DNA of 64,000 nt, from the NCBI RefSeq assembly GCF_000424005.1, contig NZ_AUJB01000016.1, positions 62,001 through 126,000 on the forward strand, written 5' to 3'. The notes under the pieces are model-generated. The model did no database searches. It was given only the letters and a program-made list of their open reading frames with translations, and had not been told where the DNA came from. Each line of letters starts with the position of its first letter. Within the stretch, counting starts at the first letter, position 1. This DNA comes from Pseudobutyrivibrio ruminis CF1b (GTDB taxonomy: Bacteria > Bacillota > Clostridia > Lachnospirales > Lachnospiraceae). Below, piece after piece: positions 7,229-16,436 of the stretch. The translations under genes were made by a program, and so were the position numbers.

Positions 7229-10200
7229 ATGAAAAAGGGAAAATGGTTTAAAGCCTACGCATTGGCAATGTCAGCCGCTATGGCAGTGACAAGCTTGCCA
7301 ATGGGGGTACAGGCAAAATCAAGTAATTCCATCGCCAACAAGTATTCCGACGAAGGTTACAGCCTTGTTTGGAATGACGAGTTCGAGGGGGATTCACTTA
7401 ACACATCAGACTGGAACGTAGAGCAGCACGAACCAGGCTGGGTAAACTCTGAGCTTCAGAGATACACAGCACTTGATGAGGGGAATATCGAAGTAAAGAA
7501 CGGAAAGTTATCATTAAAGCCACACGTAACAGAGTCAGAGACTTCAGATGAAGTTGAAGATGAGACAGCAGAGGAGAAGATTACAAATGTTTCGTTTGAT
7601 TTTGATTTTAGTGCAGAGGATTCACGCAGTATTGCTCTTCAAGTAAATTTCGGTAAGATTGCATCTCTTGGAGACGCAGGTGTAGCACCAGCTACAGTTA
7701 AGGTTTCAAACATCTCTCTTGTAGATACAACAGATGATGTTCAGGTTCTTTCAGATAGAAATTTTGAGAACGGTGAGTGGAACTGTGGCTTTAACAGCCC
7801 AGGTGAAGGTTCTTGCTCATTCGAGGATGGTAAGGCTGTAATCGAGATTAAGAATTCTGGTGATGAGAACTGGCATATCCAGCTTCAGCAGTCAGGCATT
7901 GAGCTTAAGAAGGATCATCACTATGCATTCTCAATGGATACAGCAGCTTCTGCAGACAGAGGTGTAGAGGTAAGTGTACTTGATCCAGACAACGGCTGGG
8001 CATGGTACGGCGGAACAACAGCTACAATCGAAGGTTCAGCTTTAGCAGGCGGTTCGTCATCAGCCGGTGGAAGAGAAATCACTTCTGGACGTATCACAAC
8101 ACAGAACAAGCACGATTTTACATATGGTAGATTTGAGGCCAGAGCAAAGGTTCCTTCAGGAAAGGGATACTTACCAGCATTCTGGCTCATGGCAACAGAT
8201 GAGGGACTTTACGGCCAGTGGCCAAAATGTGGCGAGATGGACATCATGGAGGTAATGGGCCAGGATACAACAAAGTCTTATCATACAATTCATTATGGTT
8301 ACAGTGCGGGAAGTGGCCATAAGGAGAATCAGGGCAGCAAGACATTAAGGGAGAATGACTTCGCTGATGAGTATCATGTATTCAGAATGGATTGGGAGCC
8401 AGGAAAGATTACATGGTTCGTGGATGATGAGCAGGTTTACACAACTAACGACTGGTACACAGGCGCAGATGAGGCAAGTCAGCTCACTTATCCAGCCCCA
8501 TTTGATCAGGATTTCTACGTTATCTTAAACCTTGCGGTAGGTGGTAGCTGGGTAGGATATCCAGATGATGATGTTTATGCACACATGAACGACGACAGCT
8601 ACGATGTTGATTATGTTCGTGTATATCAGAAGTCAGAAGAAGAGTACGCAGAGGAAGAAGCTAAGTGCAAGCGTCCTGAAAAGGAGCCTGTAACTTACAG
8701 AGAGCCAGATGAGGAAGGTAACTATGTAAGAAATGGTGATTTCTCTAAAGATATTGCTTTCGACGGAGCAGAGGATGCTGACAAAGATAACTGGGTACTT
8801 CATCTTGAGAGCGACGCTAAGGACTCTACTTACAAGGTAAAGAACAACAAGATTAAGATCACACCATCTGCAGTAGGTTCACAGAATCACAGTGTACAGC
8901 TTAAGCAGGCTGGCATCCCAATGTACAAGGGTTGGGAGTATGAGCTCACATTTGATGCTGTAGCAGATGAAGACAGAGATATTATTGTTGATGTTGAAGG
9001 TCCAGACAGAGGATGGACACGTTACATGCAGGATACATCTGTTAAGGTTGGCACAAAGAAGAAGTCTTACACTTACACATTCACAATGAATGACAAGACT
9101 GATGCTAACACAGCACTTGAGTTCAACCTTGGTAAGCAGGGCTCAACAGCAGCAGTTACTATTTCAAATGTTAAGCTTGTTCACAAGTCAGGCGAGACAG
9201 TTGATGATGGAGATTTAAAGGAAATTCGTCCAGATGGCAACTACATTTACAACGGTGGATTTGACCAGGGCGAGGGCAGACTTGGATATTGGGATATTGA
9301 TGACAATGACAAGGATGCAGTTTCGGTTACAAATAAGAAGAATTCACGTATGCTCAAGGTGGTTGCACCTAAGGGCACAAGTGCAAAGAAGCCAATCGTA
9401 ATCAGCCAGAGCGAGCTTTCACCAATCGCAGCAGGTCAGTACGAAATCAGCTTTGATGCTTATACAGAAGATGGCGCTGAGGATGGAATCACAGTAAGCG
9501 TTGCAGGTCATGCGGTAACACCTGAGCTTACAGATTCACTTAAGCACTTCGCAAAGAAGGTTGTAGTTGAGAACAACCTTGATCGCTCAGAATCAAATGT
9601 AGAGCTTCGTTTCACAAAGCCAGGCACATACTATCTTGATAATGTATTCTTCACAGAGGCAGCTCTTATCAAGAATGGTTCATTCAATGCAGGTATTGCT
9701 GGATTCAGCCCATACATTTACGATTCAGTAAGTGCAAATTATGTTATCGATAACATGAACGGAAACGATAACACATTTGCTATGACAATCGAAGATACAG
9801 TTGCAGATACAGATGACAATTGCTGGTATGTACAGCTCAATCAGGATGGTGTAAATCTTGAGAAGGGCAAGACATACAAGGTTTCATTCAGAGCAAAGTC
9901 AACTATCGATAGAGTAATCAAGTACTCTCTCCAGGAATTTGAAGGTAACTGGACAAACTACAGCGGCACAGGTTCTGTAGAAATCGGTCCAGAGTGGAAG
10001 ACGTTCACTCACACATTCACAATGGAGAATGAGACAGATTCTAATACAAGATTCAACATCACAATGGGATCTGTAGATGGAATCAGAATTACAGAAAAGC
10101 ATGACGTTTATATTGATGATATCGAGTTAGTAGAGGTGGATGGTGATGAGCCAGTACCAGCACCAGCTCCAGGTGAGTCAGGAGAGCCAGCTCCAGTTGA

Positions 10201-10429
10201 GCCAAGTCCAAGCAACCCAACAGACCCAGAGCCAACACCAGTAGTTGAGCCTACTCCAGTTCCTACACCAGTAGTAACACCTACACCAACACCAACTCCA
10301 GAGGTTAAGCCAACACCAGCACCAACTCCTACACCTGAGCAGGTTATCACAGTAATCAAGCAGGTAGTTAAGGTAGTTGTTAAGGTTGTAAAGACTATTC
10401 TTGGCTGGTTAAGCAAGCTTTTCCCATAA
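7229..10429 (+). CDS. Secreted GH16 endo-beta-glucanase with CBM4_9-like modules
   Basis: 1066 residues from ATG 7229 (GGAGGAG upstream); an in-frame start at 7169 would spoil the signal peptide. A Sec signal (residues 1-28, cut near VQA-KSS) leads into a GH16 jelly-roll of the laminarinase/lichenase kind. Its catalytic motif GEMDIMEVMG gives Glu336 (nucleophile), Asp338 and Glu341 (acid/base). The catalytic domain is split: residues about 44-105 and 280-490 are GH16, while about 105-280 look like an inserted CBM4_9-type beta-sandwich. Three further modules start near residues 496, 671 and 811 (each with an N-x-G-x-F opening). A Pro/Thr-rich linker (about 973-1036) precedes a cationic amphipathic tail. 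It probably cleaves beta-1,3 or mixed-linkage glucan outside the cell. Confidence 0.9.
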   Translation: MKKGKWFKAYALAMSAAMAVTSLPMGVQAKSSNSIANKYSDEGYSLVWNDEFEGDSLNTSDWNVEQHEPGWVNSELQRYTALDEGNIEVKNGKLSLKPHVTESETSDEVEDETAEEKITNVSFDFDFSAEDSRSIALQVNFGKIASLGDAGVAPATVKVSNISLVDTTDDVQVLSDRNFENGEWNCGFNSPGEGSCSFEDGKAVIEIKNSGDENWHIQLQQSGIELKKDHHYAFSMDTAASADRGVEVSVLDPDNGWAWYGGTTATIEGSALAGGSSSAGGREITSGRITTQNKHDFTYGRFEARAKVPSGKGYLPAFWLMATDEGLYGQWPKCGEMDIMEVMGQDTTKSYHTIHYGYSAGSGHKENQGSKTLRENDFADEYHVFRMDWEPGKITWFVDDEQVYTTNDWYTGADEASQLTYPAPFDQDFYVILNLAVGGSWVGYPDDDVYAHMNDDSYDVDYVRVYQKSEEEYAEEEAKCKRPEKEPVTYREPDEEGNYVRNGDFSKDIAFDGAEDADKDNWVLHLESDAKDSTYKVKNNKIKITPSAVGSQNHSVQLKQAGIPMYKGWEYELTFDAVADEDRDIIVDVEGPDRGWTRYMQDTSVKVGTKKKSYTYTFTMNDKTDANTALEFNLGKQGSTAAVTISNVKLVHKSGETVDDGDLKEIRPDGNYIYNGGFDQGEGRLGYWDIDDNDKDAVSVTNKKNSRMLKVVAPKGTSAKKPIVISQSELSPIAAGQYEISFDAYTEDGAEDGITVSVAGHAVTPELTDSLKHFAKKVVVENNLDRSESNVELRFTKPGTYYLDNVFFTEAALIKNGSFNAGIAGFSPYIYDSVSANYVIDNMNGNDNTFAMTIEDTVADTDDNCWYVQLNQDGVNLEKGKTYKVSFRAKSTIDRVIKYSLQEFEGNWTNYSGTGSVEIGPEWKTFTHTFTMENETDSNTRFNITMGSVDGIRITEKHDVYIDDIELVEVDGDEPVPAPAPGESGEPAPVEPSPSNPTDPEPTPVVEPTPVPTPVVTPTPTPTPEVKPTPAPTPTPEQVITVIKQVVKVVVKVVKTILGWLSKLFP

Positions 10430-10492
10430 ACTTTTCATAAATCGTAAAACCTATTAAAGTACAAAAACCTAATAAAACCCCATTTCTAGTAT

Positions 10493-10523
10493 GCAGCAGG
10501 TAAGAAATTACCTGCTGTATTTT
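10493..10523 (+). terminator. Rho-independent terminator after the GH16 gene
   Basis: A 10-bp stem (CAGCAGGTAA, 10494-10503, with TTACCTGCTG, 10508-10517) with a GAAA loop is followed by TATTTTTATG. Confidence 0.9.
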
Positions 10524-10544
10524 TATGATATTCCCGACAAGAAT

Positions 10545-10638
10545 ATCACCATTCTTTTTATGAATGCCTTACATCTCTCTAATTTCTTGAATCTGTCACA
10601 GGCAGAAGGTACACTAAGGTGTCTAATGAAATGGTGAT
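10545..10638 (+). promoter_or_regulatory. Candidate structured 5' leader of the Nik/Opp-type operon
   Basis: ATCACCATT (10545-10553) and AATGGTGAT (10630-10638) are perfect complements enclosing 76 nt. Inside, TGCCT (10565-10569) pairs with AGGCA (10600-10604), and ACAC with GTGT forms a small hairpin around 10611-10622. The closing strand ends 8 nt before the AGAGGT ribosome-binding site of the first permease. The arrangement is what a metabolite- or metal-sensing leader would look like, but it matches no riboswitch consensus I know, including NiCo and cobalamin. Confidence 0.35.
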
Positions 10639-10660
10639 GATTATTTAGAGGTATTCTTTT

Positions 10661-11605
10661 TTGAAATATAGTATAAAACGTATTTTACAGTTGATTCCAA
10701 TACTTATTGCAATCACATTTTTGTCCTTTGCAATGATGAGACTGGCTGGCTCCGATGTTGTAGAGCAGAAGATGCTTAACACAGGGCAGGTGGTCTCAGA
10801 GGCGCAGCTTCAGGCGGCAAAGGCAGAACTGGGATTGGATAAGCCTTTCTTAATTCAATATTTTGTGTGGTTCGGAAAGCTGCTCCATGGAGACATGGGC
10901 GTAAGCTACGTTTCAGGAAAGGATGTTTTTGAGACATTCATTTCCAAGCTGCCTGCCACACTGTTTCTTACAGTTACATCTATTTTACTTACCATAGTAA
11001 TTTCAATCCCACTCGGCATAATTTCAGCAGTTTATAAAAACAGATTTTGGGATTATTTAATCAGATTCATCAGCTTTATTGGTAACAGTATGCCAAACTT
11101 TTTTGTTTCCCTGGTGTTGATGTATTTGCTTGGAATCAAGTTGGGCTGGTTTCCAATCATTTCCAAAGATATGACCCTTGGTAGCGTGGCTATGCCTACA
11201 TTTACACTGGCAATTGCCATGAGTGCAAAGTATTTAAGACAGGTCCGTGCCACAGTTTTAGATGAGCTTAGCAAGGATTACATATTGGGAGCAAAATCCC
11301 GCGGCGTGAAGTTTCCAGTGATTCTCTGGAAAAGTGTAATTCGAGAGTGCCTTGTGACAATTATCACATTGCTCGCGCTTTCCATAGGAAGTCTTCTTGG
11401 TGGAACAGCCATAGTGGAATCCATTTTTATGTGGGATGGTGTTGGTAAGATGGCGGTAGATGCCATCAACATGCGCGACTATCCAATCATTCAGGCCTAT
11501 GTTATGTGGATGGCAATTATCTACGTGACAGTTAATCTGATTACAGATTTATCATACAGGCTTTTAGACCCACGAATCAGATTGGAGGACACATGCAATG
11601 ATTAA
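10661..11605 (+). CDS. ABC permease, DppB/NikB type
   Basis: 314 residues beginning at a TTG; an in-frame stop at 10646-10648 excludes any upstream start, and AGAGGT lies 9-10 nt before the TTG. N-terminal TM (residues about 9-29), a periplasmic loop, then five more TM segments. The EAA coupling loop is at ELSKDYILGAKSRGVKFPVILWKSVIRE. The length and the N-terminal loop fit permease 1 of nickel/oligopeptide importers. The gene overlaps the next permease by 8 nt. With its neighbours it forms a complete five-gene importer. Nickel or nickel-chelate is the favoured substrate because of the NikD/E-sized ATPases and the downstream hypB; peptide import cannot be excluded. Confidence 0.85.
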   Translation: MKYSIKRILQLIPILIAITFLSFAMMRLAGSDVVEQKMLNTGQVVSEAQLQAAKAELGLDKPFLIQYFVWFGKLLHGDMGVSYVSGKDVFETFISKLPATLFLTVTSILLTIVISIPLGIISAVYKNRFWDYLIRFISFIGNSMPNFFVSLVLMYLLGIKLGWFPIISKDMTLGSVAMPTFTLAIAMSAKYLRQVRATVLDELSKDYILGAKSRGVKFPVILWKSVIRECLVTIITLLALSIGSLLGGTAIVESIFMWDGVGKMAVDAINMRDYPIIQAYVMWMAIIYVTVNLITDLSYRLLDPRIRLEDTCND

Positions 11606-12404
11606 GAAGCCAAGTAAAAAACTTATCGTATTTACGATAATGGCAGCTGCCCTGATTCTTGTGTCCATATTTGCTGACAGGCTATGTCCATATGACCCTT
11701 ATGCACAGGATTTATCCCTTAGCTACAACGCTCCATCAGCGGAGCATCTTATGGGAACAGACACCTATGGCAGGGATATGTTTTCAAGAGTCATCATTGG
11801 CGCCAGAGCCAGCATTTTATCAACATTGGCATTGGTTGCCATCATTACAATATTCGGTACCGCTGTAGGCGTCATATGCGGCTATTGCGGAGGCAAAATC
11901 GATTCAGTGGTAATGCGAATATCAGATTTCTTTCTGGCCTTTCCAGGGCTAGTATTTGCCCTTGCTGTGGCAGCCCTTTTGGGAGGTGGAATCGTAAATG
12001 CAGTAATAGCCCTGGCGGTTATAAGCTGGCCGAAATATTCGAGAGTTGCCAGAAGCCAGACATTATCCGTGAAGGCATTATCCTTCATCCAGGCAGCAAG
12101 GCTGGCAGGAGATAGTCCAATACAGATTATCACTCGCCATATTTTGCCTAATATCATGGGACCAATATTGGTCACATCCATGTTAGATATAGGAACAATG
12201 ATGATGGAACTTGCAGGTCTTTCATTTTTAGGACTTGGAGCCCAGCCACCTGTTGCAGAGTGGGGAAGCATGATGTCAAACGGACGAAGCATGCTTCAGA
12301 CCTATCCATGGGTGGTACTTTCACCGGGATTTGCAATTTTCGTCTCGGTAGTAATTTTCAATTTGTTGGGTGATACGGTTAGGGATTATTTTGATCCTAA
12401 GTAA
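11598..12404 (+). CDS. ABC permease, DppC/NikC type
   Basis: 268 residues, overlapping the previous gene by 8 nt. It has an N-terminal TM and the family's conserved HLMGTDTYGRDMFSRVIIGARASI block after it, five further TM segments and an EAA loop (KALSFIQAARLAGDSPIQIITRHILPNI). This is the partner of the DppB/NikB-like subunit. The HxxGTDxxGRD motif is diagnostic for permease 2 of nickel/peptide importers. A 30-nt gap with AGAAAGGAGT precedes the binding-protein gene. Confidence 0.88.
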   Translation: MIKKPSKKLIVFTIMAAALILVSIFADRLCPYDPYAQDLSLSYNAPSAEHLMGTDTYGRDMFSRVIIGARASILSTLALVAIITIFGTAVGVICGYCGGKIDSVVMRISDFFLAFPGLVFALAVAALLGGGIVNAVIALAVISWPKYSRVARSQTLSVKALSFIQAARLAGDSPIQIITRHILPNIMGPILVTSMLDIGTMMMELAGLSFLGLGAQPPVAEWGSMMSNGRSMLQTYPWVVLSPGFAIFVSVVIFNLLGDTVRDYFDPK

Positions 12405-12434
12405 CCGCGCCATATAGAGAAAGGAGTATGAAAT

Positions 12435-14015
12435 ATGAAAGGATTAAAAAAGTCAGTTGCAGTATGTCTTGCAATGGCGCTTACATTAGCGGCATTCACA
12501 GGCTGTGGAGCATCAAAGACTGAGTCAGGCTCAGCCACAGATAACACACAGACAGAAGATGGCAAAAAGACATTTATTTTTGGCGACACAACATTTAATG
12601 CTGAAAACGAGGAGGCAAACATTGATCCACATGATACATATTGTGGATGGGCATGCATTCGTTACGGCGTTGGTGAGACATTATTTAAATTCAACGACAA
12701 TATGGAGCTTGAGCCATGGGTGGCTGAGAGTTTTGAAAATGTAGATGAACTTACATGGAAGGTTGTCATTAAGGATGGTGTTACATTCTCAAATGGTAAG
12801 GCTGTAGATGCAGCAGCAGTAAAGGCTTGCATCGAGGACCTTGTAGCTGTTCATGAGAGAGCAGCAGGCGACCTTGCAATCGATACAATTGAGGCTGATG
12901 GTCAGACTCTTACAATCAAGACACAGACACCAAAGCCTACACTTATGAATTACCTTTGCGATCCTTATGGATGCGTAATCGATGTTGAGGCTGGAAATGC
13001 TGATGGCATCGTTGTAGGTACAGGTCCATTCGTATGTACAGAGCTTGTTACAAGTGATCACCTTAATCTTGTAAAGAACGATAACTATTGGAATGGTGAA
13101 GTAAAGATGGATGAAATCACTGTTCTTACTATCACAGATGGCGATACACTTGCACTTGCACTTCAGAATGGTGACATTAATGCGGCATATGGTATGGCGT
13201 ATGCAAACTACCCATTATTTGAAAATGATGATTATGTATTCACAGGTACACCTACAAGTCGTGCTTTCTATTGCCAGATGAACTACAACTCACCTGTAAT
13301 TAAGGATGATGCAGTTCGCCAGGCACTTGCTATGGGTATCGACAAAGAGGGATTCGTAAATACGTTACTAAATGGTTATGGCTATGTTGGCGTTGGCGCA
13401 TTCCCTGAGAACTTCACATTTGGTGGCGATGTAGTCAAGACAGAAAGCTATGACCCAGAAGCAGCTAAGGCTCTTCTTGAGGAAGCAGGCTGGGTTGATT
13501 CAGATGGAGATGGAATCAGAGAGAAGGATGGAAAGACTCTTACAATCAGATGGATTAGTTATCCTAGCCGTCAGGAGCTTCCACTTCTTGCAGAAAGTGC
13601 CCAGGCCACTCTTAAGGATATCGGTTTTGATATCCAGTTAAATGTTACTGCAGACCATGGAACAATCGTTGCTGAGAAGGATCAGTGGGATGTATACGCA
13701 GCTGCATTCGTTACATGCGGTATCGGCGACCCAATGTATTTCTTCACAACACATTGTTTAGATGACTCATCAAAGAACCGTGGCGGATATCACAGCGATG
13801 AGATTCAGAAGCTTGCAGAGGAAATGAACTCAACATTTGATGCAGATGCCAGAGGTGATATCGCTATCAAGATGCAGCAGGAAATTCTTGATGACAATGC
13901 ATTCATATTCTGCTCATTCCTTCGTATGAGCATGATTATGAAATCAAACGTAGTAGGACTTGAGGCACACCCAAGTGATTACTACGAGTTCACAGCAGAT
14001 TTAGATATCGAATAA
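12435..14015 (+). CDS. Family 5 solute-binding lipoprotein, NikA/OppA type
   Basis: 526 residues with a lipobox signal (LAAFTGC, lipid Cys near residue 24). The SBP_bac_5 fold is clear: an early RYGVGETLFKF block, WKVVIKDGVTFSNGKAVDA, GTGPFV and RQALAMGIDKEGF. NikA of E. coli has almost the same length (524). The block DPHDTYCGWACIRYGVGETL is like that of Firmicute nickel/metallophore-binding members; two Cys there are unusual and could matter for ligand contact. It delivers its ligand to the permeases encoded just upstream. The ligand is inferred to be nickel or a metal chelate from the context, not proven. Confidence 0.85.
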   Translation: MKGLKKSVAVCLAMALTLAAFTGCGASKTESGSATDNTQTEDGKKTFIFGDTTFNAENEEANIDPHDTYCGWACIRYGVGETLFKFNDNMELEPWVAESFENVDELTWKVVIKDGVTFSNGKAVDAAAVKACIEDLVAVHERAAGDLAIDTIEADGQTLTIKTQTPKPTLMNYLCDPYGCVIDVEAGNADGIVVGTGPFVCTELVTSDHLNLVKNDNYWNGEVKMDEITVLTITDGDTLALALQNGDINAAYGMAYANYPLFENDDYVFTGTPTSRAFYCQMNYNSPVIKDDAVRQALAMGIDKEGFVNTLLNGYGYVGVGAFPENFTFGGDVVKTESYDPEAAKALLEEAGWVDSDGDGIREKDGKTLTIRWISYPSRQELPLLAESAQATLKDIGFDIQLNVTADHGTIVAEKDQWDVYAAAFVTCGIGDPMYFFTTHCLDDSSKNRGGYHSDEIQKLAEEMNSTFDADARGDIAIKMQQEILDDNAFIFCSFLRMSMIMKSNVVGLEAHPSDYYEFTADLDIE

Positions 14016-14016
14016 T

Positions 14017-14811
14017 ATGGATTCATTATTAACTTACGAAAATGTAGAAATCTCCTTCGAGAAGTGCCCCGTTGTTCACGACATTAGCTTCTCTTTACAT
14101 GAAGGGGAGATATTGGCTCTTGTAGGCGAATCAGGCAGTGGAAAAAGCACGCTGATTCGCTCTGCGCTAGGGCTGCTGAACGACAATGGTAAGGTGACCA
14201 AGGGCGAGATTAGCTATAAAGGAACTAATCTTTTATCACTTCGAGAGAAGGAACTGCGACAGATTCGCGGTGCCGAAATCGGAATGATTTTTCAGGATGC
14301 AAAAGGTTCACTTTGCCCAATTAGAACTATCGGGGACCAGATACTTGAAAGTATGTGTGCCCATGGAAAAGTAAACAAGGCTGAGGCCAAAGCCAAATCA
14401 ATTGAGCTTTTTGAAAAGCTTAGCTTCAAGGATGGAGAAAAGATTTGGAACAGTTATCCATTTGAGCTGTCAGGTGGAATGAATCAGAGAGCGGGAATAG
14501 CAATTTCCATGCTTTTAAATCCATCAATCCTTTTTGCAGATGAACCTACAAGTGCCCTTGATGTGGCGGTTCAAAAGCAGGTGGTGGATGAGATGCTTGC
14601 TCTCAGAGAGCTTTTTGGAACAGCCATTATTATAGTTACACATGACATCAGCGTGGCATCGGCCATGGCTGACACAGTTCTTGTGTTGAAGGATGGATAT
14701 AAGATGGAATACGGGCCAGCCTGGGACATCCTTCACAATCCAACAAATGATTACACCAAGATGCTGCTGTCGGCAGTACCAAGACTTAAGAAGCGTCGGG
14801 AGATTGTTTAA
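14017..14811 (+). CDS. ABC transporter ATPase, NikD type
   Basis: 264 residues. Walker A GESGSGKST, signature LSGGMNQRAGIA, Walker B ILFADEPTSALD and the H-loop VTHD are intact. It lacks the C-terminal extension with Cys residues found in OppD/DppD (about 330 residues), so its size agrees with NikD. Its ATG is one base after the stop of the binding-protein gene and no good ribosome-binding site is visible, which suggests coupled translation. It overlaps the next ATPase gene by one base (TAATG). Confidence 0.9.
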   Translation: MDSLLTYENVEISFEKCPVVHDISFSLHEGEILALVGESGSGKSTLIRSALGLLNDNGKVTKGEISYKGTNLLSLREKELRQIRGAEIGMIFQDAKGSLCPIRTIGDQILESMCAHGKVNKAEAKAKSIELFEKLSFKDGEKIWNSYPFELSGGMNQRAGIAISMLLNPSILFADEPTSALDVAVQKQVVDEMLALRELFGTAIIIVTHDISVASAMADTVLVLKDGYKMEYGPAWDILHNPTNDYTKMLLSAVPRLKKRREIV

Positions 14812-15569
14812 TGGAAGAAATGATTACTGTTAAAAATGTAAGCAAAAATTTCATAAATCGCGGCAGCGCTGACACTCTTGCAGTAAAAGACATATCATTT
14901 ACTTTGGAGCGTGGCGAGACTCTTGGTATAGTTGGAGAATCTGGAAGTGGTAAGAGTACCGTGGCAAGACTTATCACTGGTTTGATTTCACCTACTTCTG
15001 GTGAAATTCGTATATGCGATAATGATATTCAAAAGCAAAGATGTGAAGATCCACTTGGTCTCTATAGCAATATTCAAATGGTGTTTCAGAATCCAGTGGA
15101 ATCTTTCAATCCAAGAAAGACTCTTGGCTACGGAATTGATGAGTCGTTAAGAAACAGAGGAATTTCACCATCAGCGGCAGCTACAATAGTGGCACAGCTT
15201 TTGGAAAAGGTTGGTCTTACACCTGATTTTGCCACCAAATACCCACATCAGGTCAGCGGTGGACAGTGTCAGCGAGCAGCAATTGCCAGAGCTCTTGCAG
15301 TGGAGCCAAAAATCCTGATTTGCGATGAGGCTACCAGCGCACTTGATGTAACAGTCCAAAAACAGATTATTGAGCTTTTGGACGAGCTTCGCAGAAAAAG
15401 AGATTTAAGTATTATTTTTATCTGTCATAATCTGGCTTTGGTACAGAGCTTTTGCGACAGGGTGATAGTGCTTTATGATGGTGAGATTGTAGAGCAGGGA
15501 AAACCAGATGATATCATCAATAATCCACAGGCTGAGTATACTAAGTTATTAGTGGACTCTATTCTGTAA
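14811..15569 (+). CDS. ABC transporter ATPase, NikE type
   Basis: 252 residues, with Walker A GESGSGKST, signature VSGGQCQRAAIARAL, Walker B ILICDEATSALD and switch His in FICHN. The length matches NikE rather than OppF. It forms a heterodimer with the previous ATPase to drive the importer. The start codon shares its A with the upstream stop (TAATG). The next gene follows within about 15-40 nt, depending on its start. Confidence 0.9.
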   Translation: MEEMITVKNVSKNFINRGSADTLAVKDISFTLERGETLGIVGESGSGKSTVARLITGLISPTSGEIRICDNDIQKQRCEDPLGLYSNIQMVFQNPVESFNPRKTLGYGIDESLRNRGISPSAAATIVAQLLEKVGLTPDFATKYPHQVSGGQCQRAAIARALAVEPKILICDEATSALDVTVQKQIIELLDELRRKRDLSIIFICHNLALVQSFCDRVIVLYDGEIVEQGKPDDIINNPQAEYTKLLVDSIL

Positions 15570-15611
15570 CTGTGGTTGGGAATAATGGACAGGTGTGGTA
15601 TACTTTGCGGT

Positions 15612-16394
15612 ATGAACGCGGATTTAACAAAGGAGAACAAAGCCTACTGGTTACAGAGGGCAGCAGGTTATTCGGAAGTTAATAAAGAAGAATTATCAGG
15701 CGTCCAAAGAAATACTTGGACGTCTTTTTTGTCTAAAGAGATTTCGGCAGTATTTCCTGGAAGACAGCCATCTGACATCAGCATCATCGATATTGGTGCA
15801 GGGCCAGGGTTTATCTCTATCATCCTTGCTGAGGCTGGATACAGGGTCACAGCTTTTGATTTCGCGGAGACTATGCTTGCTGAGGCAAAGGGGAATGCAG
15901 GGGATATTGCAGAACAGATTCAGTTTGTTCAGGGTGATGCTATGGAGCTGCCATTTAACGATTGTAGTTTTGATGTGGTTATCTCCAGAAATCTTACCTG
16001 GAATCTTCCAGATCCGTCAAAGGCATATCAGCAGTGGAGCCGCGTGTTAAAGCCACGTGGTCTCATGATGGTTTTTGATGCCAACTGGTACAGATACCTT
16101 ATAGATGAAGAAAAGCGTGCAGCCTTTGCTGAGGACCGCCAGAATGTGGCAGAGGAAGGATATGGCGATTACAACATCGGGGAAAATTTTGACAAGATGG
16201 AAGTTATCGCAGGCCAGATGCCTCTCACAGCAAAGCTTCGTCCACAGTGGGATTTGGAGTATCTCACAGGGTTAAATGTTGGTAATGTCACAGTCCAGGA
16301 GGACGTGGGCCAGCAGGTTTATTCTCAAAAGGAATTAGTAAATTATAAATCTACACCACTTTTTATGGTGAAATTAATTAAGGGTACAGTATAA
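15612..16394 (+). CDS. SAM-dependent methyltransferase 1 of the Nik-type operon
   Basis: 260 residues from ATG 15612 (MNADLTKENKAYW); an upstream in-frame ATG at 15585 is the alternative and neither has a strong ribosome-binding site. Motif I is SIIDIGAGPGFISIILAE, followed by VTAFDFAETML and GDAMELPFNDCSFDVVISRNLTW. It is a paralogue of the next gene: both carry DVVISRNLTW then P-x-P-x3-AY-x2-W-x-RVLK. Its place directly after five importer genes suggests a shared function, such as modifying a metal chelator or the imported ligand. The acceptor is unknown and the functional link is inferred from position. Confidence 0.8.
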   Translation: MNADLTKENKAYWLQRAAGYSEVNKEELSGVQRNTWTSFLSKEISAVFPGRQPSDISIIDIGAGPGFISIILAEAGYRVTAFDFAETMLAEAKGNAGDIAEQIQFVQGDAMELPFNDCSFDVVISRNLTWNLPDPSKAYQQWSRVLKPRGLMMVFDANWYRYLIDEEKRAAFAEDRQNVAEEGYGDYNIGENFDKMEVIAGQMPLTAKLRPQWDLEYLTGLNVGNVTVQEDVGQQVYSQKELVNYKSTPLFMVKLIKGTV

Positions 16395-16436
16395 ATAGTT
16401 GTTCTCCACATTGGTGGAGTTAGTTAGGAATTAACG

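Noticed and set aside
10146-10340. Tandem repeat as mobile or phase-variable element
   Set aside because: The repeats encode the Pro/Thr-rich linker of the GH16 protein and are imperfect; ordinary linker coding.
10545-10638. Cobalamin riboswitch
   Set aside because: No B12-box sequence is present and the element is too short.
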